Below are positions 31,698 through 43,810 of a stretch of 64,000 nucleotides of DNA, in pieces. This DNA comes from Loripinus fragilis (lineage: Eukaryota > Mollusca > Bivalvia > Lucinida > Lucinidae). The translations under genes and the position numbers were made by a program. Position 1 is the first letter of the stretch, and every line of letters begins with the position of its first letter. The stretch is from assembly GCA_964019695.1 (NCBI GenBank), contig CAXHUL010000503.1:62001-126000 (forward strand). The letters are read 5' to 3'. The notes below the pieces were generated by a model. The model searched no databases. It saw only the letters and a list, made by a program, of their open reading frames with translations, and had not been told where the DNA came from.

Positions 31698-32464
31698 TGT
31701 ACGATACACTTTATGCTATACTGAACAATAGCGAAAATGCTACACTACAATATTTTATATTTGGACGAAAAGTATTAACTAAAGCTTAAAAATGTTTTCA
31801 AGACATTCAGCAAGCGATTCGTCGAAGCTCCACCAATTTGTTTCGTTTGATGTCTGAGTTAATTCCTCTGTTGTGCTTAAAGCTTTATTCACTGAAGTTT
31901 GCAGTTGCGCATGCGCAAAAAAGATTGTTATGCTTATCAGAATGGTCATACTTGTGTTGCATTAATACACAAGAAAACTGTATTATCACTTGAAAAAAGC
32001 TTAGAAATCAATTTTGAATTTATCAAATTTGTAAAAAAAAAATTGTAAAATGTCTCCCTTTGACAAAAACAAATAGGGAATATTAAATATTTGGTAATCT
32101 TCGATTTATCACGATTTTCGATAACTTCCTTCCTTTTGCCCAATCAGGTAGACCTATCAGCACATTGTTCCTACCTTTTCTCGACCAGTAATGTGCTCAG
32201 ACTAAGATGCAAAAACACATTGATTTTTCTATGGAGATTTCAGTCATAAATTATCAAGCTTGGCCAATTTGACTACAAACCCGCTTTATTAGGTTGCTTT
32301 TCTAAACGATCAACGCATATTTTTGGTTGTCACATGTCTAAGACTACAATTTCGTTCAGCCGGATCTGGTTGGCTGTGGATTTCTGAAGGCCTAAACTGT
32401 GTGAGATTTCTGTTCAAATTTGTAACCTGAAAAATTGGACCCCTGTCACATTTAATAATTTTTT
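31698..32464. other. Non-coding, nothing recognised
   Basis: AT-rich sequence, short frames only. No repeat match elsewhere in the window was found. Confidence 0.4.
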
Positions 32465-32650
32465 AATTGTGTTATGCTTTCATGCGCGTCTGTTTGTTGA
32501 TGCCTTGTGGTCCCTTGCTTGGAAAGGGCTGACCTCTTGGCTCTCGTTTGTGATTCTAATTGTGAAGTTATCACTTTCTAATTGGTATCCTGGGTCAGGT
32601 GTGGGCTTGATTGTATCGATTCCTGATCTTTGCCCTCTTTCTTACTTTCG
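32465..32650. repeat. Foldback-superfamily arm fragment
   Basis: Matches the right arm of the foldback near 16390-16570 with moderate divergence: GGAAAGGGCTGACCTCTTGG, CTCTCGTTTGTG, TGGTATCCTGGGTCAGGTGT, GATTGTATCGATTCCTGATC. It ends at CTTTCTTACTTTCG, equivalent to the arm tip. A 97-codon frame across it is an artefact. Confidence 0.82.
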
Positions 32651-33974
32651 TGTGTTTCCACTGGACAACATCCGTAAACCTTTAAATTTATGCATAACCC
32701 AGTCTTTGAACAGTCAGATACACTTTCATTTGCTTTACTGGATTGCATTATTTTGCATATAAATGGCAAACAATTCAGGTGTAGCGTTTTCACTTTTGTT
32801 CAGTTTATAACCTACACGGGGATCACGGACGAATTATTTAGTCAACCATTGCATAATATTAATAAACTGGGTCAGTTTATGTCCATTCTACCAACAGTAA
32901 TACTCCCCCGTTGAAAAGAGCCAAAAATATGCCAAAATTCCATCTAATTACAGAAAAACACAGCAAAAACATCAGGTTGAAAATTTTGTCAAAAATACTG
33001 CAGCTTTTTCTACCCGCATATCGAAAAGTTCTAGAGAAAATAACGTGAAAAGATGCACTTAAGGTCGATTTTTCGCGTTTCTTATTAATGCGACAGTACT
33101 TAAGTAGAATGAAGACAAGTATTACCCATGGAATAAGAATAAGAATTCTAATCTAAAACAGAACAAAAAATATTATTAAATTAAAATCATTTTATCATGA
33201 CTTTACCGCCTTTTCTTTGATCTATACTGTACAATAATTTCCACAAGACCCTGTCAAGGGTGGAGCTTATAATTGACTTGAATTTCTGATGAATAAATTA
33301 AAATTTGGTTGTTTTATTGGTCATGATACAAGAAGTTTATTATACAAATACTCGTGAATATACAAATATTCCCTCTTGTAGGGGGAAACTCGTCTTCCAA
33401 CTCATCCTGCCTACAAGAGGGAATATTTGTATATACACTCTTAAATTGTACAATAAAGCTAACTTAAAAATAGTGATAAACCTATGAAGTAAAAATAATA
33501 TATATGAATAGTATGTCATAAGTGTTTAATTACATGTTGATAAAACAGTAACATAGTAATGAAAAATATAGTGATAGATCTATGCAATAAAATAATATAT
33601 GAATAATTCGTCATATAGTATTTGATCACATATTGGGCATCACAGATAATGGTAGATATATTTCCAAATATATACATGTATTACATTGTAAAATCGTTTT
33701 GCTTAACTGAATACTTGAGCGTCATAAAAGGGAAATATGACGTCTTAAATAAAAAAAGGACGCATAGGGCTTGCTCTTTCAAGAGAAAGGCTTACTGCCA
33801 AGGAGGGAAATGTGAAAAAATGTGAGAAGCATGGCGCCATAGCTTCTTGCATAAGCGAAAACCTAAAGCGGCAGAAGAATTCTCACAGAGAATAGCCCAA
33901 CAGTATTCTTATGACCTTGAATTGGAGCTTCATTAGACACCAGCCGTCAGACAAAGAGTATAAAAGCATGCTTG
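32651..33974. other. Non-coding with one TIR end and one hairpin
   Basis: Contains a solitary end of the 30590-type family (TTTTTCGCGTTTCTTATTAA then TGCGACAGTACT, about 33069-33103) and the hairpin at 33359-33433. Nothing else recognised. Confidence 0.5.
33359..33433. repeat. 24-bp perfect-stem hairpin
   Basis: TATACAAATATTCCCTCTTG + TAGG (33359-33382) is exactly inverted at 33410-33433 with a 27-nt loop. The base composition of the stem is AT-rich outside, GC-richer inside. Confidence 0.9.
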
Positions 33975-34250
33975 GGGTAATCTGAGCAAGTTTGAAGCTC
34001 CTAGCTGTAACGGTTTTTGAGATATCAAGTTTTGTATGTCCAAATTTGCAAAGGGCAATAGCTCAAAAAAATAAAATGATTTTTTTAAATTTTCACCAGG
34101 TAATCTACTCATTATCAGCTATAAGCTGAGCAAGTTTGAAGCTCCTAGCTGTTATAGTTTTTGAATCATGATTAAAATAATTAATTATGACCCTGAAAAA
34201 GGGGCATAACTCCACAAAGGGAGATAATCCTGATTAAAAAAAAAATACAA
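33975..34250. repeat. ~165-bp tandem repeat, right segment
   Basis: Continues the array cut at 30048: GAGCAAGTTTGAAGCTCCTA (33987 and again about 34127), AAATTTGCAAAGGGCAATAG and TTTTCACCAGGTAATCTACT. After 34180 it passes into GACCCTGAAAAAGGGGCATA and ACTCCACAAAGGGAGATAAT, phrases typical of the same class of repeats. Confidence 0.75.
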
Positions 34251-34679
34251 GAATTTCAAAACGCTATCTTAAATTTGAGACGTTTTTCAGGCTTTCAAGT
34301 GCCCATCAACAGAAAAGCAGGGGAAAGTAGGGGTAAAAATTTAGAAAAAGTAATGAAAAAGTAGGGATTATTGGTGTAAAAAAGAAGGGATAGTAGGGCT
34401 TTTCCAAGTACAAAATTCATTACGAGTTGTTTGAAATAAGAAATTTCAACTGAAAGAGCACGATAATACCTGTGACAATAGCACTCAGCTAAACAGAGAC
34501 TTTTTGGGTTAAAAATTAAAATTTGAGGTGTTTAGCGGTGTGCCCACGATTAATTTATAAAACCTGAGCGAGCGAGGAAAAAATTCCAGATTTTTATGCG
34601 CGAATGGCATTTCAGAGTGAAAAGTAGGGATAGAAGGGCATTTTCATGAAAAAGTAGGAAAAAATAGGAGCAAATCAAA
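34251..34679. other. Non-coding; AAAGTAGGG-type low-order repeats
   Basis: AAAGTAGGGATNA-type phrases recur at both ends (about 34327-34397 and 34620-34665), as in subterminal repeats of a TIR element, but terminal inverted repeats were not resolved. Confidence 0.4.
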
Positions 34680-35453
34680 CAAGAGGACCTGATGGTCCTG
34701 AAGCACTCACCTGATCTCCTTAATAATGTTAAAATAGGTCAAGATCAACTACAGCTTATAATGAAACATATTTTGTTTTATGGGGGTTGCGTCCATTTTG
34801 GTCAAGTGACCTAAAACAATTTAATGAATACTCCATCAAACAGCCCAGTGATTTCTGAGGAAAAGATGTTCAGATAGGTACGTGGCAGTCCAAATGAGTG
34901 GCCTTGGATAAAAGGTCACAGGTCAGCTTGACATTTCATACTGATATAAAAGGGTTGTCTCGTTAGGTTTAACAGTTCTTGCAATTATTATAATTTCAGC
35001 CTAAACAGTTATAGAAAAATGAACAAATTTAAGATTTTTCCCATATAAATGCATTAGGAATCAAATTTGACCTTGCCATAAAGTAGGTCAAGGTCAACCT
35101 AGATTCATCAGTTGTGCAAATCTGGTAGGGCCCACATCCCCAATGCTACATACCAAGGCCCAAGGCCATTGGCCTTTTGGTTCAGAGAAGAAGACATTTA
35201 AGGTTGTTTACCATATATGGGCGTGGTGGCCATCTTGGTCATGTGACCAGTCCATTTGGTATAAATTTTGGCTAACCTATCATAAGGAGTCTTCATATGA
35301 AATTGAGTAGTGGTTTCTGAGGAAACTATGTTTTAATGTGTTGATAGGACTCCAATATGAGCGACCTTGGCTGAAAAGTTAAAGGTCAACCTTGACCTTT
35401 GAAACTTATTTATAGCCATTGTCTCATTAGGTATAACATATCAAGTGAGAATA
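34680..35453 (+). mobile_element. Helentron-like element H3, left portion
   Basis: Left end ACAAGAGGACCTGATGGTCC then GAAGCACTCACCTGATCTCC, as in H2, followed by one and a half core units with AGGTCAAGGTCA at 35085-35096. It is cut at AGTGAGAATAA (35453) in the place where the next unit would begin AATAATGACTTTGG. Confidence 0.82.
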
Positions 35454-37033
35454 AATTTTCCTTTTTAAAGGAGGGCTTGCCTAGTTGAAAAACAGCATGT
35501 GCACCTTGTATGTTGGGAACACCTCCAAATTTGGTTATTGTTTACACTGCACTAAAACCACGTCATAGACGGATATTAAAAATAGTTATTGATCGGTTGG
35601 TAAGATACTCTTCTGGCAAAGGAAAAACACAAACATTTATCTAAAGTGACACCTAGCGCCGTACACTGAAGGACTTTAAAACGCAAGAAAATGAAATTAA
35701 TAAAATTTACTTATTTTTAATGTATCAATTTTTTGAGTTTTGGCAACAATGAACATCAACACGTCAGCAAAACATGTTTTTAATTTCATGCCAAAATAAT
35801 AAATAATGTTAGGAGAACAGTCTATCTTATAGCAATACCCTTAGATTCAAAAGTTGCAATTGAATTTTGTCTAGGAATCAGACGTGATTTAAAGTAATTG
35901 TATCAAAATATTTTTATTAAAAACCTGGATACAAATTGCCCTCAAAGCCCTATTATTTGTCTAGAACTGATGATAGCCAGCAAGAACGGATATTGTTGAT
36001 GCAAATATCGTTGATACACTCGACGTAAGGTGTCGTCTTAACGTCAGGTCGTCATTTTTGGTTAACCAGACCAGCATCGATATTTAACTGTCCCTGTAGC
36101 CTGATAACGATCTCTGAGGGGCTATATAGTTGATGGCCTTTCCCAAAGGCCTAGAACTTTTCAAATAGTCATTTCATTTTTCCATATAAACATATTCCTA
36201 ATTTATTGCTAGTCTATGGGCTGGTGCTAAGTTCTGATTATCATACAACTGCACTGAAGACAATTACATTTATAGACTAATGAACATAACCATTTGAAAA
36301 AGAAAGAAATATTATTACAATATTTTACGTTTATTAATGACCACTTTTATTATCAGACTGGTAGCTATTCTATATAGTTGACTGTTGGCAATTATAATGG
36401 CCCACTTCGAATCGAAGTTTAGTTCCTACTATAGTAACTAAAGTTCAATTCGAACATCGATAGTGACATCACAAACCTACTAAACATCAACGGTGGGTCA
36501 GAGCACCGTTACTTTGGTAGCTTATCTGGTTCCCTCCTCTAGATTTATCTAGAAAGATGGGTTCAAGATCTATCAAAAGCCTCAAAATGTTTTTATTTTA
36601 CAAAATAAATCCTTGATGTGTTCTATTTGCGGTCCCTCTTATTTGTAATTGTTAATTAAAGTAGTCTGTGCACTTTATGCACAACCTTTTTGTCTACGAT
36701 GAAGAATTGAGGTGGGGCATACAGGGCTATTCACTTTGTTTACTTGACAACTAAGTAAAAGGTTGCAACTGTAGCCATTCGGGTGTAAACGTACGCACGC
36801 ATATATTACGTAAGATCTTTAGTAGGAACTTTAGTTCGATTCGAAGTGGCTAAATATCATTCCAATTGTGCCAGATCGTTCATGTTTGGACAATCGTGGC
36901 ATGATTAATAAAGTTATAGTGTATGCGTGACACGCCATGATCCCAAAATATATCCTCAAACCAAATTTAGGATTCCTACCTCAAATTATATACAGATATG
37001 CTCTGAGCTCGACCTTGCTAGAACTGAAACCAG

Positions 37034-37054
37034 AGGTCAAGGTCACTGTGACCT
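37034..37054 (+). promoter_or_regulatory. Perfect ERE-type palindrome with an adjoining half-site
   Basis: AGGTCACTGTGACCT (37040-37054) equals the consensus AGGTCAnnnTGACCT bound by oestrogen-receptor/ERR-class nuclear receptors. AGGTCA immediately upstream (37034-37039) makes a direct repeat without spacer. It sits inside a dispersed repeat, and its counterpart at 21477 has one mismatch. Occupancy is not shown. Confidence 0.5.
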
Positions 37055-37285
37055 GCAACATTTGGTGACTCGCCAGGGTCCAAGATGTATCTACATACCA
37101 AATATGGAATGCTACCTTAAATAAAACAGGCGATCTGCTGTGGGTGCATTTTTTCAAGAACTGACTCCTGAGATCAAGGTCACAGCTAGTGGATGAAAAC
37201 AGTAAAAGACCTTCCATGACCACAACATATATCCACAAATTAAATTTTTGGGTTGATATGGCATATAATATTAGTCATGCTCTTA

Positions 37286-37772
37286 CAGGGTTCACACAGA
37301 CCTGGAAAAATTTGACCTTGGTCTTGGAAAACTCCTGGAATTTGAAAAAAGTGCCTTTTGTCCTGGAATTGTCCTGGAATTTTGTAAAATCATCCTTAAA
37401 AATATGAATTAGTCTTTGAAAAATATAAAAATGCAACTAGTCCTTTCAGATTTATGGGATGCACATAAAAAAACTGTGTGAAAATTGCAAAAAAAACGAA
37501 TGAAAATCGCTGGATACATGTCAAAGTGCTAGGTGCAATTCGTATTCTATTCTATTCAATTTGTGCTGTAGTCCCAGTTTTTTATCACCGGTGTCAGAAT
37601 CAAAGAAATCGAGTGCGCCTTTCATTTCGCCGAATCTGGCTGAAAAAGTCCACTTTCAACCGTTGTGTTATACAAAATTGGGAAGAAATCGAGTCCTCGA
37701 AAAATGAAAAAGTCCTGGAATAGTCCTGGAAAAGTCCTAGACTTCTGTTTTCCCATTTCCGTACGAACCCTG
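37286..37772. mobile_element. 487-bp CAGGG-ended MITE with TCCTGGAA subterminal repeats
   Basis: Ends CAGGGTTCACACAGACCTGG (37286) and, on the other strand, CAGGGTTCGTACGGAAATGG (to 37772). TCCTGGAA motifs cluster inside both ends (about 37330-37380 and 37710-37738). TCTTA stands immediately on both sides (37281-37285, 37773-37777), consistent with a 5-bp duplication. The inverted homologous copy near 21240-21290 lacks the insert, so it provides an empty site. Confidence 0.85.
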
Positions 37773-37925
37773 TCTTAACTTGCTGTCGGTGAATTGTCTT
37801 GTCGTTGAACTGTTTTATTCCCATAACCACGACCGTTATGCTAACAGTATGTTATATAAATAGACAAACCAGGTAGAGGGTATCACTATTCCGACACAAA
37901 TGCTTGCGGCGAGAGCGCCGCAAGC

Positions 37926-38425
37926 AATAATGACTTTGGCTTCAACAGTATTCAAAAAATCAACTTTAAAAAAAATTCCCATTTAAATGCATTAGGAAGC
38001 AAATTTGACCTTGACGTAAAGTAGATCAAGGTCAACTTAGGATCATCATTTGAACAAACTTGGTAGGCCCCACATCCCCAATGCCCAATGCTACAAACCA
38101 AATCCCAAGGTCACCGGCCTTCTGGTTCTGGAGAAGAAGACTTTTAAAGGGTTTTTACCATATATGGGCATGGCAGGCATCTTGGTCATCTGACCAAAAT
38201 AGTTTGTATAAATTTTGGCTAACTTATCATAAGGATAGTTCAATTGGACCAATGGTTTGTGAGAAAACTATGTTTTAATATATTGATGGGATTCCAATAT
38301 GAGCGACTTAGCTGAAAGATCAACCTTGACCTTTGGAACTTATTTATAGCCATTGTCTCATTAGGTTAAACATATCAAGTGAGAATAATGACTAAGGCTT
38401 CTACAGTTTTCTGGTGAGCTAAAAA
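37926..38425 (+). mobile_element. Helentron-like element H3, right portion
   Basis: Resumes with AATAATGACTTTGGCTTCAA, has one full unit (AGGTCA half-site degraded to AGATCAAGGTCA near 38022), a second unit start at 38384, and then jumps to TCTGGTGAGCTAAAAA (about 38409-38424). The ACGG tract and most of the terminal hairpin are deleted; only the GTGAGCTAA end remains. Confidence 0.78.
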
Positions 38426-38438
38426 TAATGTATAATAG

Positions 38439-38512
38439 GGGCCCACCCAGGAATCGACCCTGGTCCGCTGGTTTAAGAGTCTAAGGCGCTAACCACTAGG
38501 CTACGAGGTCAG
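38439..38512 (-). tRNA. Degenerate tRNA-like sequence (pseudogene or SINE head)
   Basis: On the minus strand: GCCTAGTGGTTAGCGCC (D-arm/A-box-like), ACTCTTAAAC (CTT anticodon-like loop), then a perfect T arm CCAGG-GTCGATT-CCTGG and GTGGGCCCC. The 5' acceptor strand GACCTCG does not pair with the 3' strand, and the anticodon stem is broken, so this is not a working tRNA gene. It begins about 14 bp after the end of H3. Confidence 0.55.
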
Positions 38513-39375
38513 ATTGTGCGCTGACTAAATTAACTGTATATATTGGACACACACGCATACACGGCATAAACTTTATTGTTTGATTTCGCCAGATCTATTT
38601 ATCAGTATTTAGTACAGAAATGATCATTTATAATAACGGGTCAATAGATATTTCGGACACATTTTAGTTACTTTATGTTGTCCAGAAAATGCGAAATATC
38701 CATCTGACGTAAGCCTATCTATAAACAGTATTGATGCGAATTTGGAAATGGACGAAAGACAGGACCCAGACAACTTTCCTGTTTACCGCCTCAGGAATGA
38801 TGCGCATGGACAATACCCGAAATTGCCCTTAAGATAAAAAAACACTGTGCATATGAAAAAAACCTGCGTGTGGACTTTAAAAAAAAATACTTTAGATCCC
38901 AATTTTTTCCTCCCTTTTTCCTTTTCTTTCTCTTCTTTTCCTCTTTTTTTACCACAAATCTTTTGCAATCAACCATTTAGAGCAAGCTTAAATAGTATTG
39001 ATTTGACAGCACTTTATAGATAGGGGTAGAAAATGGCTTTTTTAAGAAGCAGTGTTTTGACTTTTTCTCCAACTTTGGACGCCTCTAACTAGCCACTTGT
39101 AAATGCTTGCTACTTCATTTTCCCAGCAGGTATAGTCAGCATGTGTACCTATTGTATGGTACCAAAACATAAGACATGTCTGCTCTCTGGTCTTAGTCAA
39201 TTACACATCAATACCATATGGCTGACGAAAGCATATAAAGTCAAGACAGTGTGTCACATGCAAAATCAATTGCACTCCTTTGCATACCGCTTGTGTTATC
39301 TCCTATGGGCAAATGTAGAAACTTGTTATCTGAATATATCTCATACCCTTTGAGATAGTTTGATAATTTACAGTC
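38513..39375. other. Non-coding, nothing recognised
   Basis: Includes a long pyrimidine-rich stretch on the plus strand (about 38895-38950). No gene or repeat family. Confidence 0.4.
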
Positions 39376-39537
39376 ATTTCATGCCTGTTTGTAGTATAGT
39401 CAAAACCATTACCGAAAGGTGCCGTGGACGATCTGATGCACTATTGCACGAGGCCAAAGATCGAGTGCAATAGTGCCTCAGATCATCCATGGTACCGAGG
39501 GGTCATAGTTTGACTATACTACAAACAGACATGAAAT
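39376..39537. repeat. 162-bp foldback
   Basis: The outer arm ATTTCATGCCTGTTTGTAGT + ATAGTCAAA (39376-39404) pairs with 39509-39537 with one mismatch. The inner stem GATCTGATGCACTATTGCAC (39430-39449) pairs with 39464-39483 with one mismatch. The loop is ~14 nt. Middle blocks pair less well. Confidence 0.9.
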
Positions 39538-40464
39538 AAATGTTTTATTACCCAACCCATTAGATGAAATACTTAGCAGCATTCTTTGAATAAAGTTGCT
39601 GTAGACGATGCGGTTTCGTTGCAAAACAGAAAGTTTCACCAAATCTGCTCAATTTTGGTCTCAAAAGTTCGGCTCGTTCTAGCTAAGAAAACGAGTACCA
39701 ACACTTTATGTTTCTGCCCAACAACAAAGTTATTGGGGTTTAACGTTGCCAAACCATGCCTCATTTTCACCATTGTTGCATAACATCTCCTTTCATAAAT
39801 GAACAGTACACACATTGCCATCGCGCATGTCGATAAGCGCCTGAGTATTTTAACAGTGAAGCAGGAAACCAGCAATGGTATAGTGCCAGTCAATATAAAA
39901 AAAATATTGCCTTGGCAATAGTTCAGTGACTCATAAGATAGCAAAACATAGTCAATTACTCCGTATATAGACGGTTGGGTAATAATATTTGCTATGGAAT
40001 ATTATGTCAAATTACTGTGTTGGATGCAAAAATGATTGCTCTGCATTTTAGCTTTTTTTTTTTTTTACTTTACCATCCTGTATATTTAGGAATTCTGTAG
40101 TCAACAGGCTGCGTTAACAATTCTGATGATAGCAAGACAATTTCCACTTTAGCCAGTGCTAGAGGCAGTGAGAGCTGCGGCCCTTTCCAGTAACCCATTG
40201 TATTCCGATGGATTTTCCCATACATATTGATGCAATAATTAAGTATGGGATTGTCCATTTTGCACTTTTAGGGGCTAAAGCTAGAATTTTGTTTTTCTAA
40301 CTATCATTGTTTCTCTTTCGTCGTATCTCAATGATGACATTGATCACTGTAAAACAAAAATTACAAAAAGATTCAGACTCGAAGTATATATTGCTTTGCT
40401 TTCGATTTTAAATTTGTGAACAAAAACATACCTATTAGAGGCATCTAACAACTGATTCTTTCCA
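39538..40464. other. Non-coding, nothing recognised
   Basis: A 102-codon frame on the minus strand (39636-39944) overlaps a plus-strand frame and has no recognisable family. A poly(T) run lies near 40051-40064. Confidence 0.4.
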
Positions 40465-40585
40465 TTTTCAACAAGGTTGGCAAAATGCCGGCAAATAAGC
40501 ATATTTGCCATGCCAGTGGCATTTACAGGGAAATAATGGCAAATAATGGAAAATACTGGCAAATATGATTTACAACCTTCCACAT
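40465..40585. repeat. GGCAAATA-rich palindromic repeat, copy 1
   Basis: Begins CAAGGTTGGCAAAATGCCGG and contains GGCAAATA-type motifs in both orientations. It recurs inverted at 63655-63780, which ends CCAACCTTG. CAAGGTTGG is likely the terminus of a small TIR element. Confidence 0.65.
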
Positions 40586-40798
40586 TTAGATTGGAAATTT
40601 CAATAATAGAGGTTATTTTTCTTAATATTTCATTTCTTCTAGTTTATCAGGTTACCTTAGTTCAAGGTATAAGTCTCATTCTTTAAACATTCAAATTTAA
40701 AAAGTGAATTTTAGAAGAAGAAAAAAACCTGTTTTTTACCTGCCAAAGTACTCATCAATCAGTTGGCTTGTGCAAGGTTACAGATAAGGTTGGGTCGG

Positions 40799-40990
40799 TG
40801 ACCCTTATCTGTACTATAAATCAATTAAAGACGCTCCTGTTTGTGGTCACCTGGACTTTAATTGTCTTAAGTTAAAATATGAAGTATTTAAGTTGGGTGT
40901 TTGGATGAGTGACCCTTATCTGTACTATAACTCAATTAAAGACACCCATGTTTGTGGTCACCTGGACTTTAATTGTCTTAAGTCTTAATA
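40799..40990. repeat. ~112-bp tandem duplication
   Basis: TGACCCTTATCTGTACTATA, AATCAATTAAAGACGCTCCT and GTTTGTGGTCACCTGGACTT at 40799 recur at 40911 with few changes. Two copies only. Confidence 0.8.
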
Positions 40991-41199
40991 TGGAGTCGAT
41001 CATGACATCCTATTGTTCATCCTTGCCCCTGGCTATACAGTATCCACATGAGGATGTGTTGTTTTAACAGTTTATGACAGGCACAGGCGTCAAACAATTG
41101 CCAGATACACAGGTAAATTTCTCCCCATTTACAGAATTTACTCTTGTCCTGCTAGACCCAGAATTAACCCTTGTCCTGTTGATTCCACTTTTGAAAAAA

Positions 41200-41256
41200 T
41201 TAGATCCTGATCAGCTGGCTTTTTCAGAGGCCATCTTATCAGGATCTACACTGTTT
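41200..41256. repeat. Small dispersed palindromic repeat
   Basis: AGATCCTGAT (about 41203) and ATCAGGATCT (about 41237-41246) are exact inverses flanking CAGCTGGCTTTTTCAGAGGC. The 78-codon frame across it (LDPDQLAFSEAILSGSTLFS) resembles translations of a repeat that I recall from other animal genomes; this was not checked. Confidence 0.5.
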
Positions 41257-41824
41257 TCCATACTAATTGAAAATACGAGACCTGTTTCATGTTTATTTGA
41301 ACAGATTTGAATTTCACTTTTTGCGGTTGCATATAAATAAAACAAACCAATTGTGATTTTTCATGCATGAAGGATGTGTCCCTGGTATTGCCAAATAGAC
41401 AAGATGGCAATTTAAAGCATAGCCATGACACGGTGGCCCTAAATACATCCCCATCCCCTTTTAACTGATTTTAAGAACTAAAATGCGTGTATCTCCTAAA
41501 AATATACGTATTTAAGTGTGAAATTTTCTTTTAAGTTTAGTGGATCACTAAGTCTTTTACAAAAAATAAGAAACAGCCTATGTGTGCCTGTTTTTGCTTG
41601 GAAACTGGGCTTAATAAGTTCTTCCATACAAGTGCCCAAATGGGTATCTCATGTATAAAATATGTCTTGGAAGAAGTTTGAAAAGCAAATTCTCAAAACT
41701 CACAGCTGGCTCAATTTCTTAGATATTTTAAGTATCTATTGCTGATAAAACTGATTACCAAATATTGCATTTGAGTATTTTGCATGCAATTTAGTGTTGC
41801 TATGGAAACTGTAAACCCTAAAGT

Positions 41825-42148
41825 TTGATGTTCAAGTCGCTTCCAAAAAGTAAATATCCAACTGAAATGCTTTATTTTGTAACAGAACATATTTTAATTA
41901 TCTATGCACAATATATAAAAGGTTCCAAGAGAAAAACTTCATATCTCTTAGAGAAATTGTTGGAGAAAGATTTAGTACATTTCGTTTCAGACATTTTTAA
42001 ACGCTTAAAATTTGATTACTCAGCTTCAGAAACTGTTTCAAACCAGAAAATGAAAACTAAGAACTATTTTCTTGATGACTGCGTATGTCTGGAGATCAGA
42101 CTAACCCATGGAAATCAATTATTACCCAATATAGCAAGAAATAAATGA
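41825..42148 (+). other. Unidentified 107-codon frame
   Basis: Not recognised. The frame is rich in Lys, Glu and Leu, with a helical-looking middle (KGSKRKTSYLLEKLLEKDLV) and no repeats. There is no homology to elements in the window and no obvious splice context; a TTTCGTTTCAG at about 41979 could be an acceptor. It could be part of a host exon or a chance frame in AT-rich DNA. Low confidence in either. Confidence 0.25.
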
Positions 42149-42359
42149 GTAACGGCATTTTCAAATTTGTTCAAATAAACATGAAACACCTCTTGTACAG
42201 ATTTAAGCTGAACAGGATAAAATTTGGGAGAAGTGTTACTGTGTAGTACATAAAATATTCAGCATAATAAGGGCTAAAGAAACAATTTATCGTTAAAAAT
42301 TATTTCATAACTTCAGTCTAAGATTCATTTTTGACATTTTTAACATGTTTAAATGTATT

Positions 42360-43383
42360 TATGGGGGTTAGGTTCGGTTGTCGGTAAAAGCCCTAGCCTG
42401 ACCGTGCCGGACCGAACCTACGATTGCACCCGAAGTTGGTATCCGGAGAATAACGGTTTTCGGTACCGGCTTTTAGCACTAAACTGAAAAGTGAAGTAAA
42501 TCGAGATGAATTAAAGCAAATTAAAACTCTTAAATATTTTACACATGCGTTATGCATTGAAGAACCACTGTAATAAAGACAATATACAAATTAGAATGGC
42601 ATTTAAGCTAAAATTATCGTCCCGTTTAATTCGGTCAATTCCGCGGAACATTGTTTCTGTCTGTTCAACTGCCGGGTCGCTCTGAAGGCACTGTCGACCC
42701 AGTGACCTATATATATCTTATATTGGTCACTGGTCGACCTTACTATTTTTTATATGGTCACAAATATTTTCACAGTTATGACAATAATAGATCCTTTTAA
42801 AATTAACAGACCTACGCAAGTAATGACTGCCCGATCACTTCAAGACCTACATGTATCTTTATCTGGACCGGTCATCTGCCCGGTCGTTTCGGCAGTGCCA
42901 ATATAAACTTTCATGTTCAGAGAATTGTCAATGATAGATAGACAGACATACAGACAGACTGGCTGATAGAGAGATGGATAGATTATTTTAAATTCAAAGA
43001 TCTGAGTCATGGTTCCATGAGTTTTAACTACTGCCGGTTTTAGCTGGTCTGCCGGACCGTTTCTTCTGCCGGGTCTGCCGGACCGTTTCCTCTGCCGCCG
43101 GGGTCTGCCGGACCGTTTCATCTGCCGGGTCTGCCAGATCAATTCATCTGCCAGACCGTTTCATCTGCCGTGTCCGCTTGACCCGTTTCATCTGACAGAC
43201 AGACATACACACAGAAAAAAATCATTTTAAATTCACATAGGCCTACATGTATATAAGTCATAGATTGGTGCGTTAGGCCTACTGTCGGTTTTGTCGAGTC
43301 TGCCAGACCATTTCATCTGCCGGGTCGTTTTGGCAGTGCCTTAACAACTGCTTTGCAACAGAATCACAGCTTTGTCAAAGACC
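42360..43383. repeat. CCGG-rich dispersed element, copy 1 (inverse of 61000-63530)
   Basis: Starts AGGTTCGGTTGTCGGTAAAA and runs through CCGGACCGAACCTACGATTG, matching in reverse 63421-63530. Further on, CGGGTCTGCCGGACCGTTTC-type motifs recur (43050-43180), the inverse of the GGCAGACCCGGCAGATGA motifs at 61170-63030. It ends at GACA/GATA repeats after CTTTGTCAAAGACCGCGAGA, the inverse of 61066. Confidence 0.75.

Positions 43384-43810
<427 letters not shown>

Larger units (their letters stand above)
35454..37925. mobile_element. 2.5-kb insertion splitting H3
   Basis: H3 stops at GAGAATAA and resumes at 37926 with AATAATGACTTTGG, so this block is an insertion, perhaps with an AATAA duplication. 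It starts TTTTCCTTTTTAAAGGAGGG and ends in a 9-bp hairpin GCTTGCGGC-GAGAGC-GCCGCAAGC (37902-37925). Its right half (36770-37885) is the inverted homologue of 21120-21830. An internal inverted pair, CCACTTCGAATCGAA near 36402 and TTCGATTCGAAGTGG near 36835, may mark an older element. It contains a 487-bp MITE at 37286. No transposase found. Confidence 0.68.

Noticed and set aside
36394..36870. Separate TIR element with CCACTTCGAATCGAA ends
   Set aside because: The inverted pair is real, but the right end is also internal to the longer repeat shared with 21690, so independent boundaries could not be set.
38439..38512. Functional tRNA-Lys gene
   Set aside because: The T arm is perfect, but the acceptor and anticodon stems do not pair.
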